Of a DNA stretch of 64,000 nucleotides, positions 34,401 to 43,757 are shown piece by piece (within the stretch, counting starts at the first letter, position 1; every line of letters begins with the position of its first letter). The notes beneath the pieces were generated by a model. That model did not search any database. It was not told where the DNA came from and saw only the letters and a program-made list of their open reading frames with translations. Position numbers and translations under genes: made by a program. The DNA is from Branchinecta lynchi (taxonomy: Eukaryota > Arthropoda > Branchiopoda > Anostraca > Branchinectidae), in the NCBI GenBank assembly GCA_023053575.1, contig JAKZAP010000006.1, positions 15,075,280 to 15,139,279 of the forward strand. The letters run 5' to 3'.

Positions 34401-36338
34401 GTTGTGTGATTTTTTTTTTAACTTTCGCTGTGTCTGTTTTGAGACGCATAAGGATCTCAATTACTGTAGCCTACCTAAATAGTTCATATCGTAGAAAAGT
34501 TCGGTCTGTACACATTTCCGTGTCTCTGACGCACACCAATCGGCTCGATAAAAGCAGTTGGAGTTGCTTGTGAAACTTACGGAGTTAGAAAGGAGTAGAA
34601 TATTGGACAAGATTGCGATGGTCGGATCGGGAAAGTTTCCAAGTTAGTTTGGTCGGGTTCCTGATATGCCTGCCAAGTTTCATCGTCTTAGCACATCTGG
34701 AAGTACCCTAACTCGCAGTCACCGGACTGACCGACCGACGGAAAAATGATCGATAAATGCCACTTGGTCGAGTGCCATAAAAAGTCGTTGTGGTGTCATA
34801 TCTTTCATGAGAATCCAGTGACTAGTTAAGGGACACTAATCGACCATGCTGTAGATCCATGACAGGAGCCAGTTCCGGATATACACTTTGGATTGTGTCT
34901 GCGGAAACACGGCCATATAGAGAGTTACTTTCTGATGTTATGAGACCGAACTGTTTTAGTATTTGTTTAAGAGGTGTTCTGAAGCAATAGGGTTATCAGG
35001 CCTTGGTTAAATGGTGTGTCAAGCTGAGAGATACTGAGAAACTTCCAGGTCTGCTATGTCGAATTTGTACATTTTTCATTTGCTTTTTAGCCGAAGATCT
35101 TCGAAACATTCAAAAAGATCACTCTGCGACCGTATATGTTTCCGGACTACCTCACGAAAGAGGTTGGTTTTGCTCATTTTGACATTATAAACGTTCCCGA
35201 GCTCAAATCCAAAGGCTTCCAGCGTCCCATCTATGTCTACCACAAAGCACCAGCATATGAATCAGTTGAAAGTCACCAGATTGGAGTGGAGATGAAGGGC
35301 CACGGTGTCGTCTCTAAGTCTGTCGAAGAGATGGTCTTACTTGCGACAGGAGAGTTAAATATCCATCAAGAAGTTGTTGAAACATTGTCTTGTGCTACAG
35401 AAACTCTTATGGAGGTAGATGGCGTGAGAGACGGTGCGTCAGTAGTAATGAATGAAGTTGACGAAGCGTCGAAATTGTCAGAGTATGAAGTTAGTATCAG
35501 GAAGTCGGTAGATGAGGCTAAATCTGCACAGACGACAAATGATATAGAAATAACAACATCCGGCGTCGTTATTGATGAGGGCAGAGATGAAGTAGACAGA
35601 GTTGTTGAATCCTTTTCGAAAGACAAAGTCATCATGTCGAAAGAACAGCAAGCGACAGAGAGTGCCGTTGAAACTACTGATGTTGATAAAGACGTGTTCC
35701 GTGCCCCATATAACGTTAAGGCTCAAGGCATTTGTGAACAGCCTTTTTTGAAGATGGACATAGAGAAGGGAAATGCTAGTACCCCAAGAGGTGAGGTTCA
35801 GGTCGGTAGAGTTGGATCTAACGCTATTGACAGCCCTGTTTGTGATATTGAGTTAGTAAATGACCAAAAGGAGAGGGAGGCAGCCAAGTGTGATAAAGGA
35901 CTACCTTCTATATTGACCCCTTCATTGGAAGGAGAATCTGAAATTCTTTCCGGAGTCCCAGTGGTCGATCTCGTTTCTGCTCTCGCTCCCAACCAAGGGG
36001 TAGCTGTTTCTAACAGTGTGGCGTTAGATGTTCGTGGTGAGAAAGAGGTGGCAGAGGAATGCAAGGCGAAGACAAATGATTCCGAAGCGGAAGACAAACT
36101 GAACCAAGTTGACGTTCAAGTGATATCTGCTACTGATCTGGTAGTTCTCAACCCTGAAATGGTGTCAGAAAACATAGAAAAGGTCAACGTTGAGAGGACC
36201 CTTGAGAGTGTGCAGGACGTCCAAACTGGGAAGACCCAGGTTAACGAACAGACCAGAGTAGAGTACTCATCGCAGACGACTGAAAACGGTATTGTGTGCA
36301 ACGCAGTTGACATTTTCACGTCACTGGAGAGCGACTAA
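25478..36338 (+). CDS. MEPCE: 7SK snRNA methylphosphate capping enzyme (Bin3 family), five coding exons
   Basis: Exons 25478-25836, 26762-26960, 32304-32825, 33902-34120 and 35091-36338 join in phase with GT-AG introns (phases 2,0,0,0) to 848 codons. The family adds a monomethyl cap to the 5' gamma-phosphate of 7SK RNA using SAM and stays in the nuclear 7SK particle that restrains P-TEFb. Residues 1-119 hold a basic patch (GRRKR, KKKK) and [16 protein letters not shown]; exon 2 has a second DPLNL motif ([11 protein letters not shown]). The methyltransferase domain is about 249-487: [11 protein letters not shown] (249-259), SAM-binding LDIGCNIGH (283-291), GIDID (307-311), [17 protein letters not shown] (382-398), LEPQNW (418-423) and closing [13 protein letters not shown] (475-487). 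The loop between the two halves is short. An acidic tail (488-848) follows, which the human protein lacks. The motifs make the identity firm; the first coding exon and the tail are predictions. Confidence 0.95.
25895..26158. mobile_element. hAT-like non-autonomous element in MEPCE intron 1
   Basis: The ends are CAGAGGCGCTACTAG and, inverted, CAGGGGTGTCATGTATTGG. The flanks CTTCGAGC (25887-25894) and GTTCGAGC (26159-26166) agree at 7 of 8 positions. The interior holds A/T-rich 'cgactattt' repeats and no ORF. It belongs to the same group as 18606, 40233 and 56237. Confidence 0.85.
26279..26640 (+). pseudogene. LINE ORF2 3'-terminal fragment
   Basis: The frame reads CQLCKAG then [13 protein letters not shown], the C-terminal cysteine/histidine cluster (CxxC...H...C) of non-LTR retrotransposon proteins. 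The open stretch ends at 26504, and low-complexity 'ttgttgtcttcttttgtaatg' sequence follows. It is a 5'-truncated relic with no polymerase. It lies inside MEPCE intron 1 in sense orientation. Confidence 0.65.
27240..27990 (+). pseudogene. LINE ORF2 C-terminal relic with 3' UTR
   Basis: The frame 27398-27679 reads [20 protein letters not shown], then [14 protein letters not shown] and [17 protein letters not shown], ending in a stop. This is a non-LTR retrotransposon C-terminus. The final C/H cluster is degraded: one cysteine and the histidine of the usual CxxC...H...C pattern are not seen. About 280 bp of 3' UTR follows, to 'aaataaagataactttgaacctt'. Confidence 0.7.
28340..29600 (+). repeat. 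Degenerate tandem repeats in MEPCE intron 2
   Basis: The motif 'agtcgtatgttttgagcttgccagaatgacat' recurs in variants near 28545, 28690, 28807, 28975, 29084 and 29213, alternating with 'cgtattttacgaagagattt' and 'gaatttcgcctg'. Spacing is irregular (about 110-170 bp). A hAT-like end CAGGGGCGGTTCG lies at 28438. It is perhaps the core of an old mobile element whose C-rich right end is near 30155-30195. Confidence 0.6.
30288..31487 (+). mobile_element. Family A element A5 in MEPCE intron 2
   Basis: The 5' end is TTTTTGGGATCCAAAAACG then TAAGTGGAGGGATACC. The core has 'cggaatccgg', 'aaaccggaaattt' and 'gtaaggaggcatg' motifs in several diverged monomers. The 3' end is TTTGGGATCCCATCGAAACC then GTTAGTCTTGTT. 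It lies in sense orientation relative to MEPCE. Confidence 0.82.
31580..32000 (+). mobile_element. Palindromic TA-flanked MITE, family D, copy D1
   Basis: This 421-bp element has ends TAGTTGCGTTTTTGCAGATA and, inverted, TTAGTCGCGCTTTTGC. TA lies at each boundary, as expected for a TA target duplication. The interior is packed with CCGTGGTATC and GATACCACGG in both orientations, giving a strong foldback. It is the same size as D3 (43758-44178). Confidence 0.85.
32826..33901 (+). other. MEPCE intron 3 (phase 0)
   Basis: The donor is ACG|GTAAGC and the acceptor TTGTATTTCAG|ACT. MITE D2 fills 33294-33701. A long frame starting at 33521 is the MITE and intron read in phase with exon 4, not a separate gene. 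Confidence 0.9.
33294..33701 (-). mobile_element. Palindromic MITE, family D, copy D2
   Basis: The ends are TAGCTGAGTTTTCGCAGATA and ATCGCAACTA. The asymmetric middle ('agatgacttttcagata') shows opposite orientation to D1. The interior has the same CCGTGGTATC/GATACCACGG units. It lies within MEPCE intron 3, about 200 bp before exon 4. Confidence 0.85.
34121..35090 (+). other. MEPCE intron 4 (phase 0)
   Basis: The donor is ACA|GTAAGT and the acceptor TTTGCTTTTTAG|CCG. It contains a 5' fragment of family B (34612-34783) on the - strand; otherwise no feature is recognised. Confidence 0.9.
34612..34783 (-). mobile_element. Family B 5' fragment in MEPCE intron 4
   Basis: On the - strand it begins TTTTTATGGCACTCGACC...AAGTGGCATTTATCG and runs through the simple repeat and 'gatgaaacttggcaggcatatcaggaacccgacc'. 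It stops within the first monomer, so it is 3'-truncated. Confidence 0.75.
35253..36335 (+). other. MEPCE C-terminal acidic extension (residues 488-848)
   Basis: After the conserved [13 protein letters not shown] the reading frame stays open for 361 more codons, to TAA at 36336. The tail is rich in Glu, Asp, Ser, Thr and Val, with few aromatic residues and no recognised domain; it is probably disordered. I see no simple tandem repeat and no splice site that must remove it. It could be a real tail, or a fusion with an unrelated exon in this lineage. Confidence 0.75.
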
Positions 36339-37136
36339 TCGCGTTTAAGAGCTGCAAGTTACCCAACAGTGTGACTTCCTCATACTCAGATCAGTCACGG
36401 CGCATGTCACACAAAAAGCAGGGCAGATAGGTCGCTCCTGTTTTGCAGCCTCGAACTACTGGTAGCAGCGTCAACATGCTGAGCTGAAACGGTTATATTT
36501 GGCTCTATCGTATCCTGTGTTAGGGTCCATCCAATTTGTTATTTGGTAACTATGCTCTACAAGAGGTTACCCAGGTTAAGTACTGTTCTGATCAAAGAAT
36601 AATGAATAGCTACTTTGTAAAGACTTGCCTCTAGCACTAAACTTGCAAAACACAAACTGGACGCGCTTAAATCACCATGAAGATACTTTCGTAATGAATC
36701 CCTTCAGAAGCTTTAGAATAATTCCCGAACCAGCAAATTAATCTTGACCAGTAAACCGTATCTCGGTATTCAGAAGTCTGGTCAGTTCAGGCGTGGCCCG
36801 CAGTCATCCAGCCACGCATATATACGAAAACTCGCGATAAAAGCTGATTTTGCGGAAAGGCTAGAATATCTATAATACTAACGTGAAAACACAGCTAGAG
36901 TCATGGGATCTTTATGTTTTTTGTTTGTTTCTGAGTTTCTGACAAGTAGGCCTACGGCTAGTTCTGGACGAACAAGTGAGCATAGAACCTCGTCACAAAC
37001 AAATCAAAACGCTTGCGGTCGGGAAATATTTAGAGAGGTACTTGCGTACGAAGTAACTTTTATTCTTTGGTTTGACGCCCAGTTTAATAGAATTTCTCTT
37101 TTGCTGGTCTCGAGAGACGATTCAAAGACAGATCAC
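36339..37136. other. Probable MEPCE 3' UTR and downstream spacer
   Basis: There is no AATAAA in the first ~500 bp after the stop. Weak variants such as AATAAT occur near 36599 and 36717. The polyadenylation site is not resolved. A 78-codon frame at 36903-37139 has no recognised domain. Confidence 0.4.
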
Positions 37137-37139
37137 TAA

Positions 37140-37435
37140 GAGCGTGTTCCACCCTTCTAACAATAATAACTGTTAGTTACTATTTTCGTTCCAACCTCGT
37201 GAAAAGTTACTACGCTGACCGTTTCAACCTTGTCGAAATGGTAACTATTTGCTTACCATGCTCGAGAGGGTAGTAAGCGTGGTAACTACCCATCTCTGTA
37301 ACGTGTTTGGTCGGATTAGCCCGTGGCATGGTATTCTGCTGGAAAATAGAAAAATCGTTCCAGCCTTGACGGCAAAAAGCCAGAATCCGTGACGCCATGC
37401 GTAGTAACTACGGTAAGTAGGTTTGGAACACGCTC
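37140..37435. mobile_element. MITE with GAGCGTGTTCC ends and TAA duplication
   Basis: The inverted ends are GAGCGTGTTCC and GGAACACGCTC, flanked by TAA at 37137-37139 and 37436-37438. A 3-bp T(A/T)A duplication suggests a PIF/Harbinger-like origin (inference). 'ggtaactac' and 'gtagttac' motifs occur in both orientations inside. There is no ORF. Confidence 0.78.
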
Positions 37436-37441
37436 TAAAGG

Positions 37442-37574
37442 TACGTGCACTCGTAGTCCGGTATTCGCAGTTTGATGCGAATTTTGTCCTTCGCTCCGGA
37501 ATCGTGAAGCATTTCATACAGGTTTCTCGATGCGTATTTTCGCATGCGGAATTTTGTCGGACTGTGTGCACGTA
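37442..37574. mobile_element. Small foldback element (TACGTGCAC ends)
   Basis: The ends TACGTGCAC...GTAGTCCG and CGGACTGTGTGCACGTA are inverted with a short gap. Inside, 'gatgcgaattttgtcc' is mirrored by 'atgcggaattttgtcgga' variants. It adjoins the previous MITE directly. Boundaries are approximate. Confidence 0.5.
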
Positions 37575-37701
37575 GCTTAACATTACTGCTTACGCATGTA
37601 CCCCGACAATGTACGTGACAAAAAGAAATGCATTTTTTGCTCATGGCCGTGTGCAGGGGAAAAGTTAGGGTGTTTGTGGGAGGACTAAAGGAAGAAGTGG
37701 G

Positions 37702-38416
37702 GTGTCCCGCCGCCACCGTATGTTTACCGCCACCCAGGAAATCTTGCATCATCAAGAGGATTAGTTGGGCCAGAGTAAATGGTCAAATATTTTGGTAGGT
37801 TCAGCGCCACCGTATGTTCACCGCCACCTCAGATAGCTGGTTCACGTATTTCCAGATATAAATCCGTAAATGCAAAGAGGGGGCTTACCGCCACCAAGGC
37901 TAACTCTGCGTTAATCCTAGCTAATACGAAGACTGAGCTTAATGTTTCAAATAATTGTTTATCTCTCCGTTCCCACGTAAAACCGCCCTGGTCTCACAGA
38001 CATCTTTCAAGCAAGCATAGTATATACTGTCATTCTTCCTGGTCTTGAGCCAAAATTTAGAAACTGTAAACATTTTCTTTCGCACTCTTTTGTTCTAACT
38101 ATTTCCATGATTATTTCTGTTGTAACTCAGTTGGGTTTCTGCAATTATAGTTGCTCTTATAAATACTTTTAAGGCCAGTTCCATAATGGCCCTGATCCTT
38201 TATCCGGTTGGCGCTCGACATCACATCAAAATATATGTCAGGCAAGATTTGACCCTACCCTCTAGACGAACTAATCCTCGTGGGGACGTAAGATTTCTGG
38301 GTGGCGGTCAACACACTTTTCGCATTTGCAGAATAAAATCTGAAACTACCTGCACAGGCTACCTGAATTAAAAGGTGGCGGTAAACATATGGTGGCGGTA
38401 GACGGCGGTGGAACAC
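37702..38416. mobile_element. Foldback element with CACCGTATGTTTACCGCCACC arms
   Basis: The left end GTGTCCCGCCGCCACCG with TATGTTTACCGCCACC is mirrored by the right end GGTGGCGGTAAACATATGG and GGCGGTGGAACAC. Part of the left arm is repeated at 37805-37830. There is no ORF and no clear target duplication. Confidence 0.72.
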
Positions 38417-39301
38417 TGCTACTCTAAAGAAATAGCATTGTCGTAGTCGACATTTTTCCCGATGTTTCCGCCTACTGGTTACCGAGGTAAATTTGCAGTC
38501 CTACTCCCCTTGAAATATACTGAATGATCACCATATGGAAAAATTGTCCCTCCTTGATATGCTGATATGCTGAGGTTTGAAGTAGAGGCGGTTTTTCTTT
38601 TTCTTTATGTAAACTTAAACCGAGGAATTAGTTGACATTGCGTATTAAAATTGGCTGTTTTGCCAACAGCTTGAAAGAAGTACAAATTTTGTATGTCTGC
38701 TTAGGATACAGCGTTTAGAGTCGATTTCGGAAACTTTGATACTCAGTGTATCGGTATGGTGATCTCTCTAGGCGCGCGTATGCGAGTGAACTGCCGTAAT
38801 CGTTTTTAGTGATTTAAACAGCTTAGTGTACCTTCGGTATATTGAGCGCCTAATTCCTGTGGTTGATATCATTATTGGAGGATATTCCATTATCGTTATA
38901 AATTTGTGTGAAATTTGGATCTTGCTTATAAAACGTGTGTTCAGAAACCCGCTGGTACAGGAGAGGTCGCCTTTGCAAAAGCTCGTAGCCATTTAAAATG
39001 TTATAATAATAATAATAATATAATGCAAAAATAAGGCACTTAGGATCAGTTTAGCCTTGTGCCATTTTCTATGCAGCAACTCATTATCACTGTTTCTGCC
39101 TAAAGTCTGTATTGGCACCTAGCAGGTTGCATATGTAATCTCTTGAATTTAGAAATTAAAATACGGTAATGAACAAAAATTTATAAAATTGGTTTTGTTA
39201 TAGTAATTATGACTTTTCAGTGCGTAGAATCGAGCGTTCCGTGCGATAAGACTGCACTTCAATTGAGATCGCTTTGAGCCGGCAAAGACATTCTTGACTT
39301 T
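38417..39301. other. Unassigned region, no gene recognised
   Basis: An (AAT)n microsatellite lies near 39001-39020. No coding or mobile-element signal was recognised otherwise. Confidence 0.45.
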
Positions 39302-39599
39302 GGGGACATTTTTGCGCTAATGGTGTTGAGCTGGACGGAAGATACCATTCACGCAAAAATGTCACTGGATGATGCCATCCACACGAAAACGGGTTGATAC
39401 AGACCAAGATGCCATCTTCCTCTACCCGTTCAACAGAGCTCGAGGACCATCGTTGAAGGGAAACACCCATTCAGCTGGGTGGTGACATAACCCGTCTAGC
39501 TGTTACGAAAATGACAGTTGAATTGGATGGCATGAATGTGATAACAGACATGTGATGGGCCGCAACGTCCAACGGAGCCATCCACGCGAAAATGTCCCC
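39302..39599. mobile_element. Foldback element with GGGGACATTTTYGCG ends
   Basis: The ends GGGGACATTTTTGCG and CGCGAAAATGTCCCC are inverted repeats. Internal copies of 'atgccatccacacgaaaa' and 'taccattcacgcaaaaatgtc' add to the foldback. TTT flanks both sides. It is non-coding. Confidence 0.65.
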
Positions 39600-40085
39600 T
39601 TTGTCACGCATGAACAATAACTTTGCCACCTCAAATCAGTCTCAAATAAAGCGCGGCCTTATCATATGGAACGCTTAGAGAAGTCATAACCACTATGTGC
39701 AGTCATCACTAAAAATTTTGTAAATTCTCTTCTTTATATTATTTAAATGTCTTGATTTACGGGATTACATATGCAACCTTTCTGTTGTCAATATGTAGGC
39801 TACTTTAATAGAAATTTTAATCTCAAAGGGGATTTTCCTTTCCCTTAAAAAGTATTTTTTTTTACAAAGCTACGACTTTGACCAAATCGACGAATAATAG
39901 CGTCCCCTCCAGTACTTGAATTCTCTATCTTTCATGACCCTACCTACCGTTATGTCTGATTGGTGCAGCAACAAGGATTACTCCTATCCCTCTGCGATGG
40001 TCGTAACTTTTTGTGTTATTCCTAGAATATTTACATGCACTGAATCCGGGTCCAACTGCAACCTGGTCCGACCCTCACCTTAGGT
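39600..40085. other. Unassigned region, no gene recognised
   Basis: No repeat family or coding signal was seen. The last 8 bases (CCTTAGGT) are the left target duplication of the hAT-type element that follows. Confidence 0.45.
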
Positions 40086-40232
40086 CAGTGGTTCCCAACC
40101 GGTGGTACGCGTATCCTAGGGGGTACGCGAGACCCTTGCAAGGGGTACGCGAAGATACCAAAATTGGTTTAGTCTGTAGCTTCAAAATTTCGCCTCACTA
40201 GTTTTTGATTGCCAAAAGTATAATGTTACCAG

Positions 40233-40412
40233 CAGAGGCATCGATAGCTCAAATGATTTTTGGGGGCAAGGTATTTTTACTGACTGGCTGGTCTTTTTAC
40301 CGACTGTTTTTCAAAAAAATACTGTTTTTACGAAAAATGGCGGCGCTTCGCGCCGATCTGGACGATCACTTTCAGGGGGAGGGATGTTGCCGACCGCTGC
40401 GTGACACCTCTG
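40233..40412. mobile_element. hAT-like MITE nested in the larger hAT
   Basis: It begins CAGAGGCATCGATAGC and ends GCGTGACACCTCTG, with 'accgactgtttttc' and 'gaaaaatggcggcgcttcgcgccgat' inside, as in the copy at 25895. The 8-bp flanks match only 5 of 8. Confidence 0.7.
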
Positions 40413-40732
40413 ATTATAAGCCCTAGTGAAAGTCAACAGAATAATGATATATAGTTAGATGTTTAATGACGCCCTTGGGCCATGAAAAAAAAAAACGAAT
40501 GTTGAATCCAAAACAAGCTAGCTCATTGCACTAAAATTTTGTTTAGTCAAACAATTTTCTTTAAAAACAATCGAAGACATTGCAAGTAGTCTTCTCATTC
40601 AGGTCGCGAATCAAGCTAACAAAAATGTTTGCCATGCAACTTGATGAAAGGTTGACTGTAAAAAAATATTGCAGTTAATGATCGAGTCGAGATTTGACAA
40701 AAATTTGGCTACAAAGCAGCCTCACTTGTCGA

Positions 40733-42895
40733 TTTTTATGGCACTTGCCCTTCGGCCAAGTGCCATATAGCGATCGCAATTTCTGTCCGTCCGTCGGTCT
40801 GTCCAGGTTTTGCTAGTTCGGGCACTTCCAGATAAGCTAGGACGATAAAACTTGGCAAGCGTATCAAGGACCCCAAATGATTAAGTTGGAAATAGTCACT
40901 TCCCCGATCCGAGCACCGTGGGGGGAGTGGAGGGAGGGGGAATCCGGAATCTTGAGGTATTTTTAACTTTTGAACGGGTGATCGGATCTCGATGAAACTT
41001 GATATTTGGAACGACCTCATGCCTCAGACGACCCACTTAAAATCCGGACCGGATCCGGTGACTTTTGGGGGGAGCTGGAGGGGGCAACCGGAAATCTTGG
41101 GAAACGCTATGAGTGGAGGGATCGAGATGAAACTTGGTGGGAAGACACCTCAAACACTAGATACATCATTGACATAACCGAGCCGATTCGGGCACTGTGG
41201 GGGGGAGTGGAGGGAGGGGGAATCCGGAACCTTGAGGTATTTATAACTTTTGAACGGGTCATCGGATCTCGATGGAACTTGATATTTGGAAAGACCTCAT
41301 GCCTCAGACGACGTACTTAAAATCCGGACCGGATCCGGTGACTTTTGGGGGGAGCTGGAGGGGGCAACCGGAAATCTTGGGAAACGCTATGAGTGGAGGG
41401 ATCGAGATGAAACTTGGTGGGAAGACACCTAGCAAACACTAGATACATCATTGACGTAACCGAGCCGATTCTGGTACTGTGGGGGGAGTGGAGGGCGGGG
41501 GAATCCGGAATCTTGAGGTATTTATAACTTTTGAACGGGTGATCGGATCTCGATGAAACTTGATATTTGGAACGACCTCATGCCTCAGACGACCCACTTA
41601 AAATCCGGACCGGATCCGGTGACTTTTGGGGGGAGCTGGAGGGGGCAACCGGAAATCTTGGGAAACGCTATGAGTGGAGGGATCGAGATGAAACTTGGTG
41701 GGAAGACACCTAGCAAACACTAGATACATCATTGACATGACCGAGCCGATTCGGGCACTGTGGGGGGGAGTGGAGGGAGGGGGAATCCGGAACCTTGAGG
41801 TATTTATAACTTTTGAACGGATGATCCGATCTCGATGGAACTTGATATTTGGAAAGACCTCATGCCTCAGACGACGTACTTAAAATCCGGACCGGATCCG
41901 GTGACTTTTGGGGGAGCTGGAGGGGGCAACCGGAAATCTTGGGAAACGCTATGAGTGGAGGGATCGAGATGAAACTTGGTGGGAAGACACCTAGCAAACA
42001 CTAGATACATCATTGACAGAACCGAGCCGATTCTGGTACTGTGGGGGGAGTGGAGGGAGGGGAATCCGGAATCTTGAGGTATTTATAACTTTTTAACGGG
42101 TTACCGGATCTCGATGAAACTTGATATTTGGAACGACCTCATGCCTCAGACGACCCACTTAAAATCCGGACCGGATCCGGTGACTTTTGGGGGGAGCTGG
42201 AGGGGGCAACCGGAAATCTTGGGAAACGCTGTGAGTGGAGGGATCGAGATGAAACTTGGTGAGAAGATACATCATTGACATAACCGAGCCAATTCGGGCA
42301 CTGTGGGGGGAGTGGAGGGAGGGGGAATCCGAAATCTTGAGGTATTTATAACTTTTGTACGGGTGATCGGATCTCGATGGAACTTGATATTTGGAAAGGC
42401 CTCATGCCTCAGACGACCCACTTAAAATCCGGACCGGATCCGGTGACTTTTGGGGGAGCTGGAGGGGTTAACCGGAAATCTTGGGAAACGCTATGAGAGG
42501 AGGGATCGAGATGAAACTTGGTGGTAAGACACCTAGCAAACACTAGATACATCATTGACATGACCGAGCCGATTCGGGCACTGTTGGGGGAGTGGAGGGA
42601 GGGGGAATCCGGAATCTTGAGGTATTTGTAACTTTTGAACGGGTGACCGGATCTCGATGAAACTTGATATTTGGAAAGACCTCATGCCTCAGACGACCCA
42701 CTTAAAATCCGGACCGGATCCGGTGACTTTTGGGGGGAGCTGGAGGGGAGAACCGGAAATATTGGAAAACGCTATGAGTGGAGGGATCGAGATGAAACTT
42801 GGTGGGAAGACACCTAGCAAACACTAGATATATCATTGACATAACCGAGCCGTGCCTACTCGTAACAAGTGCCATATGAGCTCGTAGCTCTTGTT
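40733..42895 (+). mobile_element. Family B element B7, expanded array, complete ends
   Basis: The 5' end has TTTTTATGGCACTTG, the loop CCCTTCGGC, then CAAGTGCCATATAGCG and a GTCCGTCCGTCGGTC simple repeat. The array of ~280-bp units occupies 40918-42851. The 3' end is CAAGTGCCATATGAGC, TCGTA, then GCTCTTGTT at 42867-42895. It is the best copy in the window for defining both ends. It is inserted in the hAT-type element. Confidence 0.9.
40918..42851 (+). repeat. Homogeneous tandem array, ~280-bp dimeric monomer, about 7 copies
   Basis: The marker GTGGGGGGAGTGG recurs at about 40918, 41198, 41479, 41759, 42040, 42302 and 42582. Each ~280-bp unit has two related halves of about 140 bp, one with 'gaatccggaatcttgagg' and one with 'caaccggaaatcttggg'. 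Neighbouring units are nearly identical, so the array expanded or was homogenised recently. Confidence 0.92.
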
Positions 42896-43014
42896 ATATA
42901 TTTTTACACAAATACGCTGTATCATTTATGATAAACGGTCTGAAAAAGGGGGTACGCAAAGTTTTCGAACCTTTGATTAGGGGTACGCGGTACGAAAAAG
43001 GTTGGGAACCACTG

Positions 43015-43434
43015 CCTTAGGTCATACGGCGCAATCCAGGGCTCATGGGGCATTGTGTTGGACGGCCATTACCCCTTCGTGAGTTGTGATGACCCCATAC
43101 GATCATTCAGTTCAATTCATTTACTCCCAAAATTCTGATGAAACAAAATGCACGGGATTGTCAAATTACAATTTGGTTAATTCAGATTAAAAGCGAGTAT
43201 CCATTCTTTTTTCATCTTCGGGTGGCAGGATCTCACGGTGCATTTCCGAGACAAGGCGCTTTAGTCCGAACTTCATTGTGAGATCGTGCCGGCAAGGGTT
43301 TTCATCCCTAATTCTTCCAGTGTTGTTTGATAGGAGTATATTTATCCACCAAAATAATTTTTAATGAAAATAATCATGGTCATCTCGTCGAGTTTAGCAT
43401 CTCCACGGATCGTCTCAGCTATCACGTCAGGTCA
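43015..43434. other. Unassigned spacer
   Basis: It starts with the right hAT target duplication (43015-43022). No gene or repeat family was recognised. Confidence 0.45.
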
Positions 43435-43735
43435 TTTTATTAGAGCTATATTTCGGCCCTTCTTGGCAAGGGTCCTCTTCAGGATCAAGCCGCTCAAGCC
43501 AAATGTCTGAATTTGTGCATCTCTTCCTTGAAAATTGCTTGGAGTTGAAGCTGGTGCTGCGATTTCGTTTGGAAACGGCTTCTGCTGAAATCACAGCAAT
43601 AGCTTCAACTCCAAGCAATTTTCAAGGAAGAAATTCACAAAATCAGACATTTAACGAAGAATATTTTATTGTTTTTCCACAGGTCAATTTCGCTGCTTGA
43701 GCCTGAAGAAGACTTGCCAGAGAGCTCTAATAAAA
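43435..43735. repeat. Foldback element, family J, complete copy
   Basis: TTTTATTAGAGCTATATTTC at the left is mirrored by GAGCTCTAATAAAA at the right. Next to the left end lies GGCCCTTCTTGGCAAGGG. In the middle, 'cttccttgaaaattgcttggagttgaagc' is followed by its reverse complement, so the unit is one long hairpin. Frames read through it in both directions because of the symmetry. Confidence 0.8.
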
Positions 43736-43757
43736 TCGTGGATGAGTGAAACTAAAT

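Larger units (their letters stand above)
40086..43014. mobile_element. hAT-type non-autonomous element with perfect 8-bp TSD
   Basis: Both ends begin CAGTGGTTCCCAACC (left direct, right inverted). Both continue into 'ggtacgcg' repeats. The flanks are identical: CCTTAGGT at 40078-40085 and 43015-43022. The termini and 8-bp duplication fit the hAT superfamily well. No transposase frame is left. It contains a smaller hAT-like element (40233-40412) and a whole family B element (40733-42895). Confidence 0.93.

Noticed and set aside
35366..36319. Antisense frames of 67-99 codons opposite the last MEPCE exon
   Set aside because: They are shadows of the long sense frame and show no domain of their own.
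40918..42851. Regular direct repeats that might suggest a CRISPR-like array
   Set aside because: Units are ~280 bp and contiguous, with no unique spacers, and the genome is eukaryotic.
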